DNA of 64,000 nucleotides, from contig NC_030388.2 of assembly GCF_001625215.2 (NCBI RefSeq), positions 22,680,558-22,744,557 on the forward strand, read 5' to 3'. This stretch comes from Daucus carota subsp. sativus (Eukaryota; Streptophyta; Magnoliopsida; Apiales; Apiaceae). The translations under genes and the position numbers were made by a program. Shown here one piece after another: positions 35,861 through 48,246 of the stretch. Position 1 is the stretch's first letter. Each line of letters starts with the position of its first letter. The notes below the pieces were generated by a model. That model was not told where the DNA came from, ran no database searches, and saw nothing but the letters and a program-made list of their open reading frames with translations.

Positions 35861-37123
35861 ATATCATGCACATGATATCTAATAAAATCACATATCACAT
35901 ACCGCTCTTTATTATTTAAATGTCACACAAGTCAAATTACTCATTTCAAACTTTTTAATGTTCCTATTTTAATCAATTTCTCCAATAAATTACATTACAA
36001 AAAATTATTAGATTCAAATATGATAATTTAAGTTTTCAGTTTTAGAAAAAACCTCTAATTATCAGAATTCAAAAATTACATAAAGAGCATAATATATATA
36101 GCCTAATTTTTTTTTATCTTTCTAATATAAAATACGTGTGGTAATAAATGAAAATCATACAGAGAAGCTAAATCTCAGAATAGGGTAGTGTAAATGAACA
36201 CTTTGAAATTCATAAAACATTTTGATTCTGATTGATGTGAATGCGAACGTTATTACTTATTTATAAGATAATTTTATCCACGGAATGTATTAGGCGCTTG
36301 ATTTGTTTGACACCAATTTCGATCATGATTCAAATCTAAATTTAGAAAAAATTTAAATAATTAAAATATTTAACATAAATGAAAATTTCCTTTTATATTA
36401 ATCGAATTAAAATCTCATAATCGAATATAAACAATCATTTTCTTTCAGCTGAAAGAATGATAGAAATGACTTTTCTCCGCTGCCAAACAGGATGGCCTCA
36501 GGCTACGCACATAAACTGATAAACATATAAAACCCTGACACTGCAAATTTAACTAAAATAATCGATAAGTGAGCTAATAAATTTTCTTAACTAAAGCTAT
36601 ATATATTACTTAAAGATTTAAAGATATAATATATTATTAAAATAATAATTTCATAAATTACAAACATGTACATTCCGTGTATACCGAGTCAGACCATTTA
36701 CTGAATTAAAAAATAACTCTGCGTGTTTTGGCCGGTGACGACCGACTTTAAACGAGCAAAGTCAGTCCACCATCATAATTTAGACAAGCATGTATACAAC
36801 TGCGTCTGCAAGTCTAGGTCTTTTTAGCGCACTATTTAATATTGCATATTACAATTGTGGTAAACATCGGTGCATAAATTCGAATCAATGAGGTATCTTA
36901 ATTGTCCATCTGTGGAGCATGATCGAATCATCCGGTCCTGGTTTCGATTTTTGATAACTTAACAACTGAAGTTCTCAAGTCAATATCAGGAACATTATTC
37001 TCATACATCACAAGACAAACCGCATATTAAGAAAATACTTGAAACACAATTACATAGCAACCAACCTCTCTATGAAAGAAGAAGGAAATAGCGCCAGGGC
37101 GAAAACCACAACATATTCAGTAT
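35861..37123. other. Spacer 3' of the aldo-keto reductase gene
   Basis: Very AT-rich; it includes the presumed 3' UTR near 36950-37123. No gene or element recognised. Confidence 0.3.
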
Positions 37124-39625
37124 TCATTCAGCTTTCCACGATGAAAAGGGTGGAGTATCCGAGTTCAGATAAGAGGCTGCTCCGGTTGGGTATCTTTCAC
37201 CCTGGACAGAATTAGCAATGGATTCAAGTTCCGCCATTTCGTGAGTTGTTAATTTTATCTTTAAAGCTCCAATATTTTGGTCAAAATTTTCAATTTTGGT
37301 GGTTCCGGGAATAGGACACACATCCGATCCCTGATGATGGACCCAAGCCAGTGCTAGTTGTGATGGAGTACACCCTTTATTTGATGCAATCGCATTAACT
37401 CGATCAGATAAGATTTTATTACGCTCTATATTTTCCTTCTGGAACCTTGGTAGAGCCTGCGCAGAAAGAAAGAATTATACAAATTGATCCAAGGAGCCAA
37501 GAACTAATATTTAAAACATATTAGTTCAGAATACGGATTATTATAAATAAATATTCTGATTTATGAAGTATGTTAAGCAATTGCAACTTTTGCATTCCTT
37601 CACGGGTTTACATAATCTATTTTATACAGCTAGTACTAGCAGTACGAGGTTCAGAATAGTTACTAGCAACCAAACCTTCAAAACAAATCAGATTGTTAAA
37701 GTTTCTTTAACGAAAGAGTTTCAGACAGTTAGATTGTAGTTGTTCATGAATTGTTTTAACTTTGCTTGCTGTGTTTTCATGAAGATCCAAGCTACTAAAA
37801 GAGAACTCGGCACTCTGCAAATAGTGATCAGTTTCTTCAATAAACTTGATTTTATTTACTTTTTGGCTAATTTAGACAATAAAACTGAATTTTAGATTTT
37901 GAAATTAAAATACAAGCTTGATACTTAGTATAATAGAGAAAACAACCTTTCTGTAGTCATCTTTTGCTAAGCTGTCAACCAAATTTGAACCTCCAGACAA
38001 GAATCCCCGTCCCAGAGGACTATATGCAACAATCCCAATGCCTAGTTCTCTGAAAAATACAAACCAGTGAACTAAGTTTCTGATTTTTTTTATAGGTAGT
38101 TGGAAAATATGATGATTTAAACAGATACCATACCTGCAAGTAGGAATTATATCTTCCTCCACGCCCCTCGACCACAAAGACCACTCCAGCTGCACGGCAG
38201 TGATGGGATGAACAGCATGAGCTCTTCTGATTGTAGATGCAGAGGCCTCAGAAAGCCCTACATACTTGATCTTACCTTCTTCAACCAGTTTTTTCAGTTC
38301 TCCCATCTTCCAAACAAATGCACATTTTTAAGGCACAATGGGTAAAAGGAGAAATAGGAAGAAACAACATATTATGGTACCATCATCACATAAATCAACA
38401 TTTCTTTGCACTATCATGGTTAATGGCATCAACTTACAACTGTATAATAAAAACATAGCACTTTGACCTCCCGGACGACTATGCGCCCCAACTGAGTCGA
38501 TGAAGATAGTAGTCAAATGATTAAATAACAGTTTTTTGATGGACTACTGGCCTAGAGCTCTCACAGATAGTCTTCTAAGTTGGAAATGATTTAATACAAA
38601 GTGAAACTGACGAATTCTCGACACAATCAGATCCTTTCGCAAATCCTGCTATCATGAGAGTTGCTATTTAACATTTAACTGGCCACTGTGTGCACACACT
38701 TTCACAAATGAAATATCACAGATATGCTCACTGCAGCCATTCCAACAGCACACCAAGAAAGACTCATCTAGGATTTGGGTAAAAGCAGCAAAATCATTCA
38801 TTTGTCTATTGTTGATTTATGAAAATAACATTTTTTAATTAATCAAATTACCAGTAATGAGGACAGATTAATACAACAGCTATAAAATTTTTAGCAGAAA
38901 ACTTAAAAACAGGGCAAGTAATTTGGGACACGACAACTATGTATTGACATACCGTAACTTCAATTGGCACTTGAGTGTCAATACGGTGCTGATAGTACAA
39001 ATCGATAAAATCAATCTCAAGCCTCTTCAAGCTAGCCTCACAACACGCCCGCACGTATTCTGGATCGCCTTGCACTACTCTGATTTCTCCATCCATCCTG
39101 ATCCCAAACTTGGTAGCCAGCTGAACTTTGTCCCTAACACCGTCCTTTAAAGCCTACATTCACACAATCTCATTCAAATCCTTTACACATTTTGAACTCA
39201 AGATTCATTTACATATTGAACGGGTGTCAACCCAAGTCCCACGTCATAAAAATAAAGAAGATTTATCTTGAATATAAACAGTCAACGAACTCTATTAATA
39301 TGAAGCGTTTTGGAAGTAGCCCCAAAACAAATCCTTGCGGGCTTGCCATAATCATCCCCTTAATCATATCGAGATGATGAAAAAAAGGCACATAAAAAGA
39401 AAAACGGACCTTAGAAATGAGGATTTCGTTGGTGTGAGGTCCATAAAAATCTGAAGTGTCGAGAAGAGTGACACCGCTTTGGACAGCATGGTGGATGAGT
39501 CGAATCATGTCGGAATCAGGCTTGGTCTGACCGTAGAAGTAGGACATTCCCATGCAGCCAAGACCCTGAGCTGAAACTTCAAGACCTTGTGAACCCAACT
39601 TCATTCTGGGGACTGCATCACCCAT
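37124..39625 (-). CDS. Aldo-keto reductase, perakine reductase-like, five exons
   Basis: Exons 39625-39410, 39153-38953, 38306-38134, 38049-37947 and 37456-37124 join with GT-AG borders to 341 residues, the normal length. These are cytosolic NADPH-dependent carbonyl reductases (the group annotated as probable aldo-keto reductase or auxin-induced PCNT115-like). The catalytic tetrad is complete: Asp56 and Tyr61 (LLDTSDFYG), Lys87 (LATKFG) and His128 (YYQHRID). Other landmarks are [41 protein letters not shown], the cofactor loop [15 protein letters not shown], and the end PPFSSWKAE. All exons look functional. The substrate is not predictable. Confidence 0.94.
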
Positions 39626-39744
39626 TGTAAGGCTAGTATAATTTGGAATTATTTATGTGTATCAGAGAGTTGAGCCGAGATTTTCCTTGACAAAAGAGAG
39701 AGTCTAGTAGAGATGATTTTAAGCATGAGTCTGGAGATCTATGT

Positions 39745-39753
39745 TATTTATAG
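39745..39753 (-). promoter_or_regulatory. TATA box of the aldo-keto reductase gene
   Basis: CTATAAATA on the minus strand, about 120 bases upstream of the start codon at 39625. That leaves a leader of about 90 bases. Confidence 0.6.
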
Positions 39754-40065
39754 GTGCAGGACCGGAAGCACAGAACCGAATGGAATCCAACCAAAAATCA
39801 AAAGTTATGGAATTCATGGACCTAGTAGAGGACTACTATAGTCTGCACTAAGACCAGACCATGACCAAATAGATAATCACTTATGACTTATGACTTATCT
39901 ATGAAAAACAAAAAAGGGCTGCCGGACGTAAAATCAGGACAAAGACGAGTAGTGTTAGGTAATCAAAATTTATTTTTTAAATAAAATGTGATAGTTAAAT
40001 AATTTGGTTCGATTTATTGATGTATGTATATACATAAAAAATCTCATATTAACTTAAAAATAATA

Positions 40066-40300
40066 CTCCCTCCGTTCCATTTTAACTGTTTTTGACTTTT
40101 TTACACGTATTTTAAAGTGTAAAAAAAATCACATCTATATATAATTATTCTTTATAAAATTTATATCAAATAAAAGTTTAGAATCTAAACTTTTATTTGA
40201 TATAAGAATTGAATTTTTTAATTAAGCGTAGACATTGTCTTTTTACACCTCAATATACGTGTTAAAAAGTCAAACATCACTTAAAATGGGACAGAGGGAG
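40066..40300. mobile_element. Stowaway-type MITE upstream of the aldo-keto reductase gene
   Basis: Ends CTCCCTCCGTTCCATTTTAA and, inverted, CTCCCTCTGTCCCATTTTAA, with TA at 40064-40065 and 40301-40302. About 235 bp and highly self-complementary throughout, including a perfect central palindrome around TTTATTTGATATAA. No coding capacity. Confidence 0.9.
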
Positions 40301-40302
40301 TA

Positions 40303-41642
40303 TAACTTATATGCATATGATTGTTAGAATATAATAAGATTTTGGTAAGTTCTCTTCCATTTAAAATTTTAGAACAATTGCTCACTTAACTTAATACTAT
40401 CAAAGTATAGTCTGGTGGAGCCTTTTTGAGATTTTGAGAGAATTGATTATTTAACGGACACAGTTTGGAATCATTTATTAATACTTTACATTTTTTTTTG
40501 TGACAGAAATACATTGCATTTTCCAATCAGGACAATAAGTGCAGTTTTTATAGTAACAAATTCAAGCCACCAAACGTCATTGCTTGCGTTTTAATATTTT
40601 CCACTCTACTTTCCAAATATGGAAACATTATAATAACTCAGCTTTAAATTTATGTCAGGCCGCCGGGGACAAAATCACAAAATACAGCAAAGTTATAGTA
40701 ATGTATAGCAAACTTCTTCAATTATAGCGCTCCGATATGTAGAATATGGTGGCCCGTTGGGTAGAAAACTAGATACAACAAACTAATATCAATTGATGCA
40801 GCCACTAGTCATGTGGAATCCAGAAACTATTTTAATTCTGATTATATTATTCAGTTTAAAAGCGGAGCAAAGTTTAATTGACCACTTTTTTGAAAATTTG
40901 GAACTCATTTCTGCCCGTCTGTTACTCCCGTTAGTAATATTTAATGAGAGCCACATTTTTAAAAGATTAATTGAAATTATTAATCATGATATTAAACAAA
41001 TATATTAAATAATATAAAATATCTAATTTATTAAGATTATTATATTAATTTTAGAAAGATATGTTATGATTAATGGGATTTAAAAGATCGAATCAACTAA
41101 ATATCTTGTAAGGTGATTTTTAGAAATATCCTAAAACGTTTTACATACAGGTGATATTAAGGAGAGTAATGTCAGGGACATCAGAATTTGTACCGAAATT
41201 CTGTTCTCAAATTACATGGCAGACATATGACGGATTTTAGTTGAGTGGTTTATGCAGAGACGGAATCAGAAAAATAATTTGAAGGGGCGAAAAATTTTTA
41301 TGTAAAAAATACATTCCGACAATTTAGATTTTATTGATAAGTTTATGAATTTGTATGCACAAAATTCATATTTACATGAGAATTGGGAACATATTTTGGG
41401 TTACTTAGTATCTTCCTGTTTAGAACTATGCTACAAGGTTTTACATGCTGGACTGCTGGAGTCTAGATCAGCACTCCTGATTAACATGTGACCCCAATTT
41501 CTTGTATTATACCTATTTGGATTAGAAATCATAACTTAGCTAGGAACATAGATTTTATTTCCAGAAGGATTAGGATTTAAGAATGTGAATCTGATTCGGA
41601 CAGCAAGCTTCTTACACTTGTTGCTGTTTTTTATAAACGAAC
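40303..41642. other. Spacer between two divergent genes
   Basis: AT-rich. 41265-41310 resembles part of the hAT-like element at 10137-10486. It contains the presumed promoter of the dioxygenase gene; no clear TATA box was found. Confidence 0.3.
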
Positions 41643-43055
41643 ATGGTGGTTTTGAAAGTCTTGAAAACATACGAAACAACAATGGGAAATTTTGTACTTG
41701 ATGCTCTAAGAACATCAACTCTGTCAATACAAACATCATTCCATGAAATCAAAGTATCTTTCGGGTCCATCAAATCATTATTAGTACCCTGGACAAGATC
41801 AAACAGTAACAATTCCAGCCCTGTCATCTCGAAAACAAAGTTGCGCGAAGATATCAAAGAGTTTGATGAGTCTAAGGTTGGCGTAAAAGGCCTAGTTGAC
41901 GCAGGAATCACATCGATTCCACGTATCTTCTACCAGCCACCTGAGAATCTAATTGATTCGCGCTCTCTCACGCGAACCTTGGATATCCCTGTCATTGACC
42001 TGGCTGCGTCTGACAGGGCTATTGTTGTGAGACAAGTTCAAGAAGCATCGTCTAAGTTTGGATTCTTTCAATTAATCAATCATGGAATTCCTTTGTGTCG
42101 TATGGATGATGTGATTTTGTCGATCAAGGCTTTCAATGAGCTTGAAACAGAGCTGAAATCGCAGTATTATAGTCGTGAAGGAAATGAGAAGAGAGTACTT
42201 TACTATGGTTCAAGTTTGCATTTAAATGAATTAGAAGGCGCCAGCTGGAACGACACGTTGCTGGTAGCATTGGGACCGGAGCCAGCAGAATCATGTTATG
42301 TTCCGGAGGTATGCAGGATGGCGGTGGCTGAGTGGGATGAAGAGATGAAGAAACTAGGGGGTGCTTTATTAGGTTTAATGAGTGAAGGACTCGGGTTGAA
42401 GAGGGAAGCACTAGAGGAGAAGTTGTGCATGGATGCTAGAATCATGGCTGGAAATTATTACCCTCATTGTCCACAGCCAGATTTAACTCTGGGCTTAAAA
42501 TCGCATACTGATCCTTCTATTTTTACTCTGTTGTTGTCTAATCATGTACCTGGCCTCCACGTTAAAGTTGAAGGACATGAGTGGGCTAATCTGGTGGCTC
42601 ATCCGGGGGCTCTTGTGGTAAACATTGGTGATGTTCTTCAGGTAAAATCAAATATTTCGTATTACATCAGGTCTTGTTTTTATATTTTGCAAAGTTGTGA
42701 AACTATGTGTCCCTGATATGAATATTTTTTTTTGCAGATTATTTCAAACGACAAGTACAGAAGTGTTGAACATCGGGTGTTGGCCAACTCATTACAAGAA
42801 CCACGAATATCAGTTGCAGTTTTTTTCAACCCAGCTAACGATGCAGACACTTATGGACCGTTACCTGAAATTACATCACTGGATGAACCAGCTCGTTATC
42901 GCGACTTTGATTTACTAGAGTTGAGACAACAAATGAAAAAGGAAGTGGGTGTCAAAAGTTTGATTAACAACTGCAGGATTGGTCCAAATTTGAAGTGGAG
43001 AGATTGGAATCCGCTCAGGCTTCTACAGTCTTATGTAGGTTCTAGTCAGAATTAG
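41643..43055 (+). CDS. 2-oxoglutarate/Fe(II) dioxygenase, ACC-oxidase-homolog type
   Basis: Exons 41643-42641 and 42738-43055 give up to 438 residues. These enzymes oxidise small molecules using Fe(II), 2-oxoglutarate and oxygen; this clade has mostly unknown substrates. Iron ligands are His288 and Asp290 (KSHTDPS) and His345 (SVEHRV); Arg356 in EPRISVAV binds 2-oxoglutarate. Other landmarks are REDIKEFDESKVGVKGLVDAG, PVIDL, FGFFQLINHGIP, and NYYPHCPQPDLTLG. The core from REDIKEF to the end is about 370 residues, the usual length. The 67 residues before it are not family-like. The start may be Met1, Met14 (41682) or a missed upstream exon spliced nearer REDIKEF. Only one intron, at the conserved GDVLQ position, is present; many relatives have two. 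Confidence 0.88.
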
Positions 43056-43444
43056 ATAGATATTCAGTTTCATCAATTTTCAGGACTCGCTGTTCCCTGT
43101 AGTTTATCACATTTTGATTCCCGTCACTGGTAATCCGGCTAGGAGGTCTTTTAACCAAGAATTTCATATGTTAATCAGATCTTATCTCTGCGGCTAGTTG
43201 TAACTGTTAATTACCAGCTTCAGAATAGTTCTTTTGATTGTTTTGTCATGTGCTTAATTGTGCAAAATTTTAAAAAATGGTTTTGATTGTTTCAATCAGC
43301 ATGTTATTGAGTCAATCCTACAGAGGTTCTTTTCATTTACATGTAACTGCTCAGTTATCTTAGCCTTTTTTTTCTTTAGGTAAACCAAACCAAGAATGTA
43401 ATACTTTGTCAAATATTTTTAATACACACGAGTTTATACTAGAT

Positions 43445-43807
43445 GAGCATCTCTAACAAGGGTTGTCAAAATAATTGTCAATATTGTCAAATCATCATAT
43501 ATTAATATTTATTTCACTCATTTTTTATCAACTTGACAACATTCTAATTCAATAATTAGCAAATTTTGAAAGTTGTCTATGTGGTCCTCTCAATTGAATT
43601 ATAAATGACTCATGAACTAATAGAAGTATTAATAATCTACATTTTCGGCACTTATATATGTATTTTAACTATTTTGGAAAGTTACGAAGTTTTGACGATG
43701 GTGATAGGCAGCCTCTTGGCAATCATACAACTTCAATAGATTGCAATGAAGATTGTCCTACCACATAAGATTTAACAACCTCTTAGCAATTTCTATCGGA
43801 GATGCTC
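43445..43807. mobile_element. Tourist-like MITE
   Basis: GAGCATCTC at the left and GAGATGCTC at the right are inverted copies, and the next few bases (TAACA against TATCG) are partly so. GAGCATCTCCAA-type ends are typical of plant PIF/Harbinger MITEs. A second GGAGAT copy follows at 43849. The target duplication is not clear. Confidence 0.5.
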
Positions 43808-44105
43808 TAAGATAGATTTGACACCCCTTTGACAAAATCTCTATCGGAGATATCATAAGATGAACAAATTTTTTTAATAATTATATATTTAAAAAAATTA
43901 TTGAGTATATATATTTATAATTTTTAAGTAAATAATTTATTATAATATCAGTCAGTCGAATACTCAACCCCCACCGCCGCATAGGGTTTGCAAGTTGTAA
44001 CTGAAGAGAAAATAAAAGCAAGACAAGATCGGTGCTGCTTATTACAAAGAGAATACCCAGTTAAACACACTCTCTCTCGTAACGTTTAAACAGGTTACTT
44101 AGCAA

Positions 44106-46607
44106 ATGGCGAACAGCAGTAAAATTCTTCTTGATTTGGAGGCTGAAAAATCTCCCGCAGGTCTTTTTTCTATCTCTTTCCATCCCTGTTAATTTTTATA
44201 TAACTTATTTGTTTGTGTTTGCTGATACTGTTTCGGGGTTTTACATTATTTGCAGAATCCAAGTTTCTGTTTTGTATGAATCATGATTTCCCGCGGCAGC
44301 CTAAGCCTACAAAATATGAATTGCCTCAGAAAAAGCCTATAATTACCTCGGTTCCGAAAAGCCAAGGTAACCATTTTCATTCTTTGTGCTTTATTTGTTT
44401 TGTTTTAACACTGTGTGGTAAAAACTCGTTAAATTAATACTCGATTATGTGATAACATCTGTTAATTGATACTCTACTAAAATTTGTAGAAATTGCAGTA
44501 GAGGGTACTGTAGGGGTGTAAACAAACCAAACTATTCGTGAGCTACTCGAGCTCGGCTCGTAAAATATTTGAATTTGATTCGGTAATAATCGAGCCGAGC
44601 TCGAGCTCGAGCTATTTGGAAGTTTTACCGAGCCGAGCTCGAGCTTCAAATTACTCGGGTCGTAAAGTTCGCGAGCCTTATCGAGCCTCTTTTATTTTTT
44701 AATTTTTTTATTATAAATATATTTTTACAAATATTTTTAATATTTTATTTATAATTTATATATTTAATCGAATCGAACTCGAGTCGAACCGAACATATTT
44801 CGAGTTTTTGTCAATATTTGGTGACTCGATTCGAGCTTTCGAGCCGAACTCGAGCTTATCGAACTATTTACGAGCCGAGCTTCGAACTTGAAATTAAAGG
44901 CTCGGTCGAACTCGAGCTCGAACCCCGAATTTTTCAGTCGAGTTCGAGCCGAGCCTGCCAGTGTTCGACTCGGCTCGGCTCGATTACACCCTTAGAGGGT
45001 AGTATGCCTAATTATAGTTACTTAATATCACCTGGAGTATTATTGTGTTTATTGCTGATTCACATTATGATGATTGGTTCCCTATTAAATTAATATGCAA
45101 TTAAAAAAAGGTTTAAAAGAAATGGTTCAAGGATTGCCTCAGTCATGTCTTGCTTTAAATTATTGATACATTCAGTTTGCTTAAAGGATTGTAACTCATT
45201 TGTTTGATGTATAGATGTTTGAGGGATAGGGGAGCAGTGGGAAAAATATTTTGATTGTATATTTTTGTTATGATTGTAGACTGTTGTTTATCACCTAACT
45301 GATTGAGCTTTCGTTACCCTTTTGGTGGGCAAGGTTGTGTTATGGTTGGGATGGTGGGAAGGCTGCACATTGGTTGTAGGGTGTGATGTTTCTAGTTTCT
45401 AAATTGTAAAAACTACAATACTATGTTTTTGAAGTATTAGAATAGGTGGAGTTAACTAAGCATGAAAATAGTATCTTTTATGGTGAACTGATCTCTGCAT
45501 ACCCATTGGTTGGTAGCAGAGAAAGGCGATGAAATGTGAATTATATGGAGGGTTGTATATAAAATGGTGGAAGACCTTAGCTGGGGCACGGGGCAAATCT
45601 TGTCAGTGTTGGTATGTTATATTGTTGCTAGATGTTGGGGAAGAACAAGTGAGTGGTTTTTCAGGGTGATATTAGTCAATGAAATAAGTCTGCAAACACC
45701 ATTATGTGTAAAGTTATAGTTTCTTAGTGCTTTAGTGTAGCATCCATAATTACTATACTTGATTTCAACACGGTATTATAGTGTGTATTACAGATGCACA
45801 TATTAAATTTGACTGAAAGTATGATTACTTTATAGAAACTTCAGGTTATGACATTTTTCTTGCTTAAGTATCTAGATATTAAAAATGACTTTGACGTCTA
45901 AGTTAATGTAGGAATATACTTATAAACTATTGTTCTGCATACTTTAACCCCGTTTTAACAGTTCTGGGAAAATTGAAGGATTTCTTACCAGTTATGTCAG
46001 ATGCAAATAAAAAACTGCAGCTCGCTGCCATGGTACGCTATTGACTGTAGATGTAATCAGATTGTTTGTCCAATTACTTTCTTTCCCCACCTTAAATTAT
46101 CAGGACCAATATGTTAAATGTAGGACAATGCGAAGGTATTTGATATTGAATCACTTGAAGACAATGATTCTGCACACATTGAAATGGTATATTTCTCTTA
46201 CACCTAATGATGATTCTAGCAACCAATTTCTGTACTTAATTTTGGGGGTAACCTAATAGGATCTGATGCTGGGGGTAGCTGACCTCCATACCCCTGAAGC
46301 TATTGCTGCTGCCGAGTCTGCTATCAATGGTATTCAGCCAGTTTTACCATTTGCAACTACTAGTAATAGTGATGAAGACACTGATGAATACGATGACAGT
46401 GAGAGTGACAGTGAGAGCACTTATGATGATGAGGATGGGGGAGAAAATAAGCGTGACTCTGACAAACATGATCAGGGCAATGATGGTATTGAACTAGCAT
46501 GCTCTCTTGCAAACACAAAAAGAGCCAAATCCGTCTGCAAGGAATCATCTGAAGATTTGGGAAATGCAAAATCAAGCAAGCGACCAAAGATTGTCGAGCT
46601 TTCATGA
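44106..46607 (+). CDS. NOPCHAP1-like protein (DUF4598), five exons
   Basis: Exons 44106-44160, 44256-44366, 45962-46032, 46124-46186 and 46260-46607 give 215 residues. The conserved core VLGKLKDFLPVMSDANKKLQ followed by FDIESLEDNDSAHIEMDLML corresponds to the human NOPCHAP1 (C12orf45) block FLPQMA-ANEKL ... FNIENI ... IQMDVAL. In animals that protein helps load the box C/D snoRNP protein NOP58 onto the R2TP chaperone; the same role here is inferred. The C-terminal half is acidic (runs of Asp, Glu and Ser near residues 135-170), with a late basic patch KSSKRPK. The plant-specific tail of the core reads GVADLHTPEAIAAAE. Intron 2 (1.6 kb) carries a hAT-type insertion. Confidence 0.85.
44508..44993. 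mobile_element. hAT-type element with GAGCTCGAG repeats, 486 bp
   Basis: A perfect 8-bp target duplication AGAGGGTA lies at 44500-44507 and 44994-45001. The ends TAGGGGTGTAAAC and GATTACACCCTTA are inverted copies. The body is made of reiterated GAGCCGAGCTCGAG and its complement around an AT-rich centre, so it can fold on itself. The 8-bp duplication fits hAT. It sits in intron 2 of the NOPCHAP1-like gene. No transposase is present. Confidence 0.8.
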
Positions 46608-47915
46608 AACCTTTCCGGACATAAAAAAAAATGAGGTCTGAACTCTGAAGATGTATCTTCCAGAATCATGGAATAGGATGGAGCTAGAAGAACTATTACC
46701 CCAAGTTCACTGATATCAAGCACGGATGAAACCAGCCTGTTGGGAAGCTTGTTGGAGGACTGTAACATGTTGAGTGTAAAATATATCTGATGGGTTATAC
46801 ATTTTGTTGCTACAAATTTGTGGTGTTGAATTCACAGTTCAATTTGATTATTGTACCATGTGATAAGTTTTTTTCTCAGTTTATCAATTGAATTTACTCA
46901 TGATGAGGATGGTATTTTGGAAAAGCTTTATTTCCTGATCGGAATGTGGTGGCGTGGTGCAGTCAATTTGGGTGGTGTGGCACCCTGCACCACCCCTGCT
47001 TACCGCAGTAACTTCTGAAGCCATTTAATCTAATTATGTTATGATAATCGATCAACATTAATCACTTCATCTAAATACTAGCAGAAAACTGTTAATAAAA
47101 CCGAAGAATGACCCATAAGTATTAATAGTATGTACAGCTGAAAGGTAAATTTCTTGCTGCTGTTGGTTGTAAGTGGTCGAAAGAAAAAATTGACAACATG
47201 AAATTAAATTTAAGCGTGTACAATTGTGTACAGCTGAAAGTGAAAACAGATGGTCTCACCATTCCTGTGACAATATATTTAAATGTGATTTGTATATATA
47301 ACAGTTCACGGTGACCTTCCGCCCTTTTCATGACTATCTTGATCGAGATGAATGAAATCATTTCAAACTACTTTCACTGGCATTGTTGTCCAGTGAGCGG
47401 GTATCGGAACTTGTGTGCGTCAGTATTTAAATTAAGGATCTTTCTACTTTTAATTTAGACGAAAGAGAAATTTGTTGTGTACACAGACACATATCAGAAA
47501 ATCCGTTAAATTAAAACGCTTGTTAGTGTAGGAAGTGTTTCTGTTTCATACGTGGATGAATATTATATGAAGGTGGAGATTAGAGTAGTGTTCTGGCTTT
47601 GACATACGTGTCTTCGGGAATCAGGTCTCTACTCAATTCCCAGTAAAACAGTGGTTACTGTCTCAAATTCTGCAGACTGAATCACTCTGCTTTTCACCCT
47701 TGTATCTTCTTTAATTCCATTGTGCAACTCAAGAAGTTTTAGTGCCATAAATTATGAGATTTCTTAGAAATACTCGTTTCCTTCAAGGAAATGAATGTCT
47801 GTCAGACCTATACTTTTACTACCACAATTTGCATCGCCGTGACTGATTAACTAATAAGAGGTCGAGATTTAAGTGTCGGGAAATTACACTAGCAAGTGAA
47901 TTTTCCAGCAGAGCA
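46608..47915. other. 3' UTR of the NOPCHAP1-like gene and spacer
   Basis: The first 250 bases are probably 3' UTR. The remainder is AT-rich spacer with no supported gene. Confidence 0.3.
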
Positions 47916-48035
47916 GTGCTACAGGGACAAAATTGGATACAAAATTTTGTACAAAATGACACAGCACGTTCCAAACAAAACTTAACACATGTCATTTTGT
48001 GAAAGATTTTGTACATAATTTTATGCCCGAAGCAC
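47916..48035. mobile_element. Small fold-back MITE, about 120 bp
   Basis: Two arms of about 46 bp are inverted copies: GTGCTACAGGGACAAAATTG at the left and, inverted, GTGCTTCGGGCATAAAATTA at the right, both followed by TGTACAAAAT-type sequence and AAAATGACA. A loop of about 28 bases separates them. The target duplication is not evident. Confidence 0.55.
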
Positions 48036-48246
48036 CAAATTGATTATATCTGTTCTGTTGTTCTTACTGCATTAATGTAAAAACTAGTGACTCCAATACT
48101 AGGTAAAGTTAAAATGATACCTTGGCATCTAATAAAGCAGGCTCCTTTATATCAAAAGGTTGACATTTTGTATAATCAATGGACGACTAAACAAATTAAA
48201 GAAAAATATATTTAAAAAAATTAAGGAGAGATATAGACATGCTTAG

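Noticed and set aside
46303-46605. Frames on both strands over the acidic tail of the NOPCHAP1-like gene
   Set aside because: Shadows of the GATGAT-rich coding sequence; no family match.
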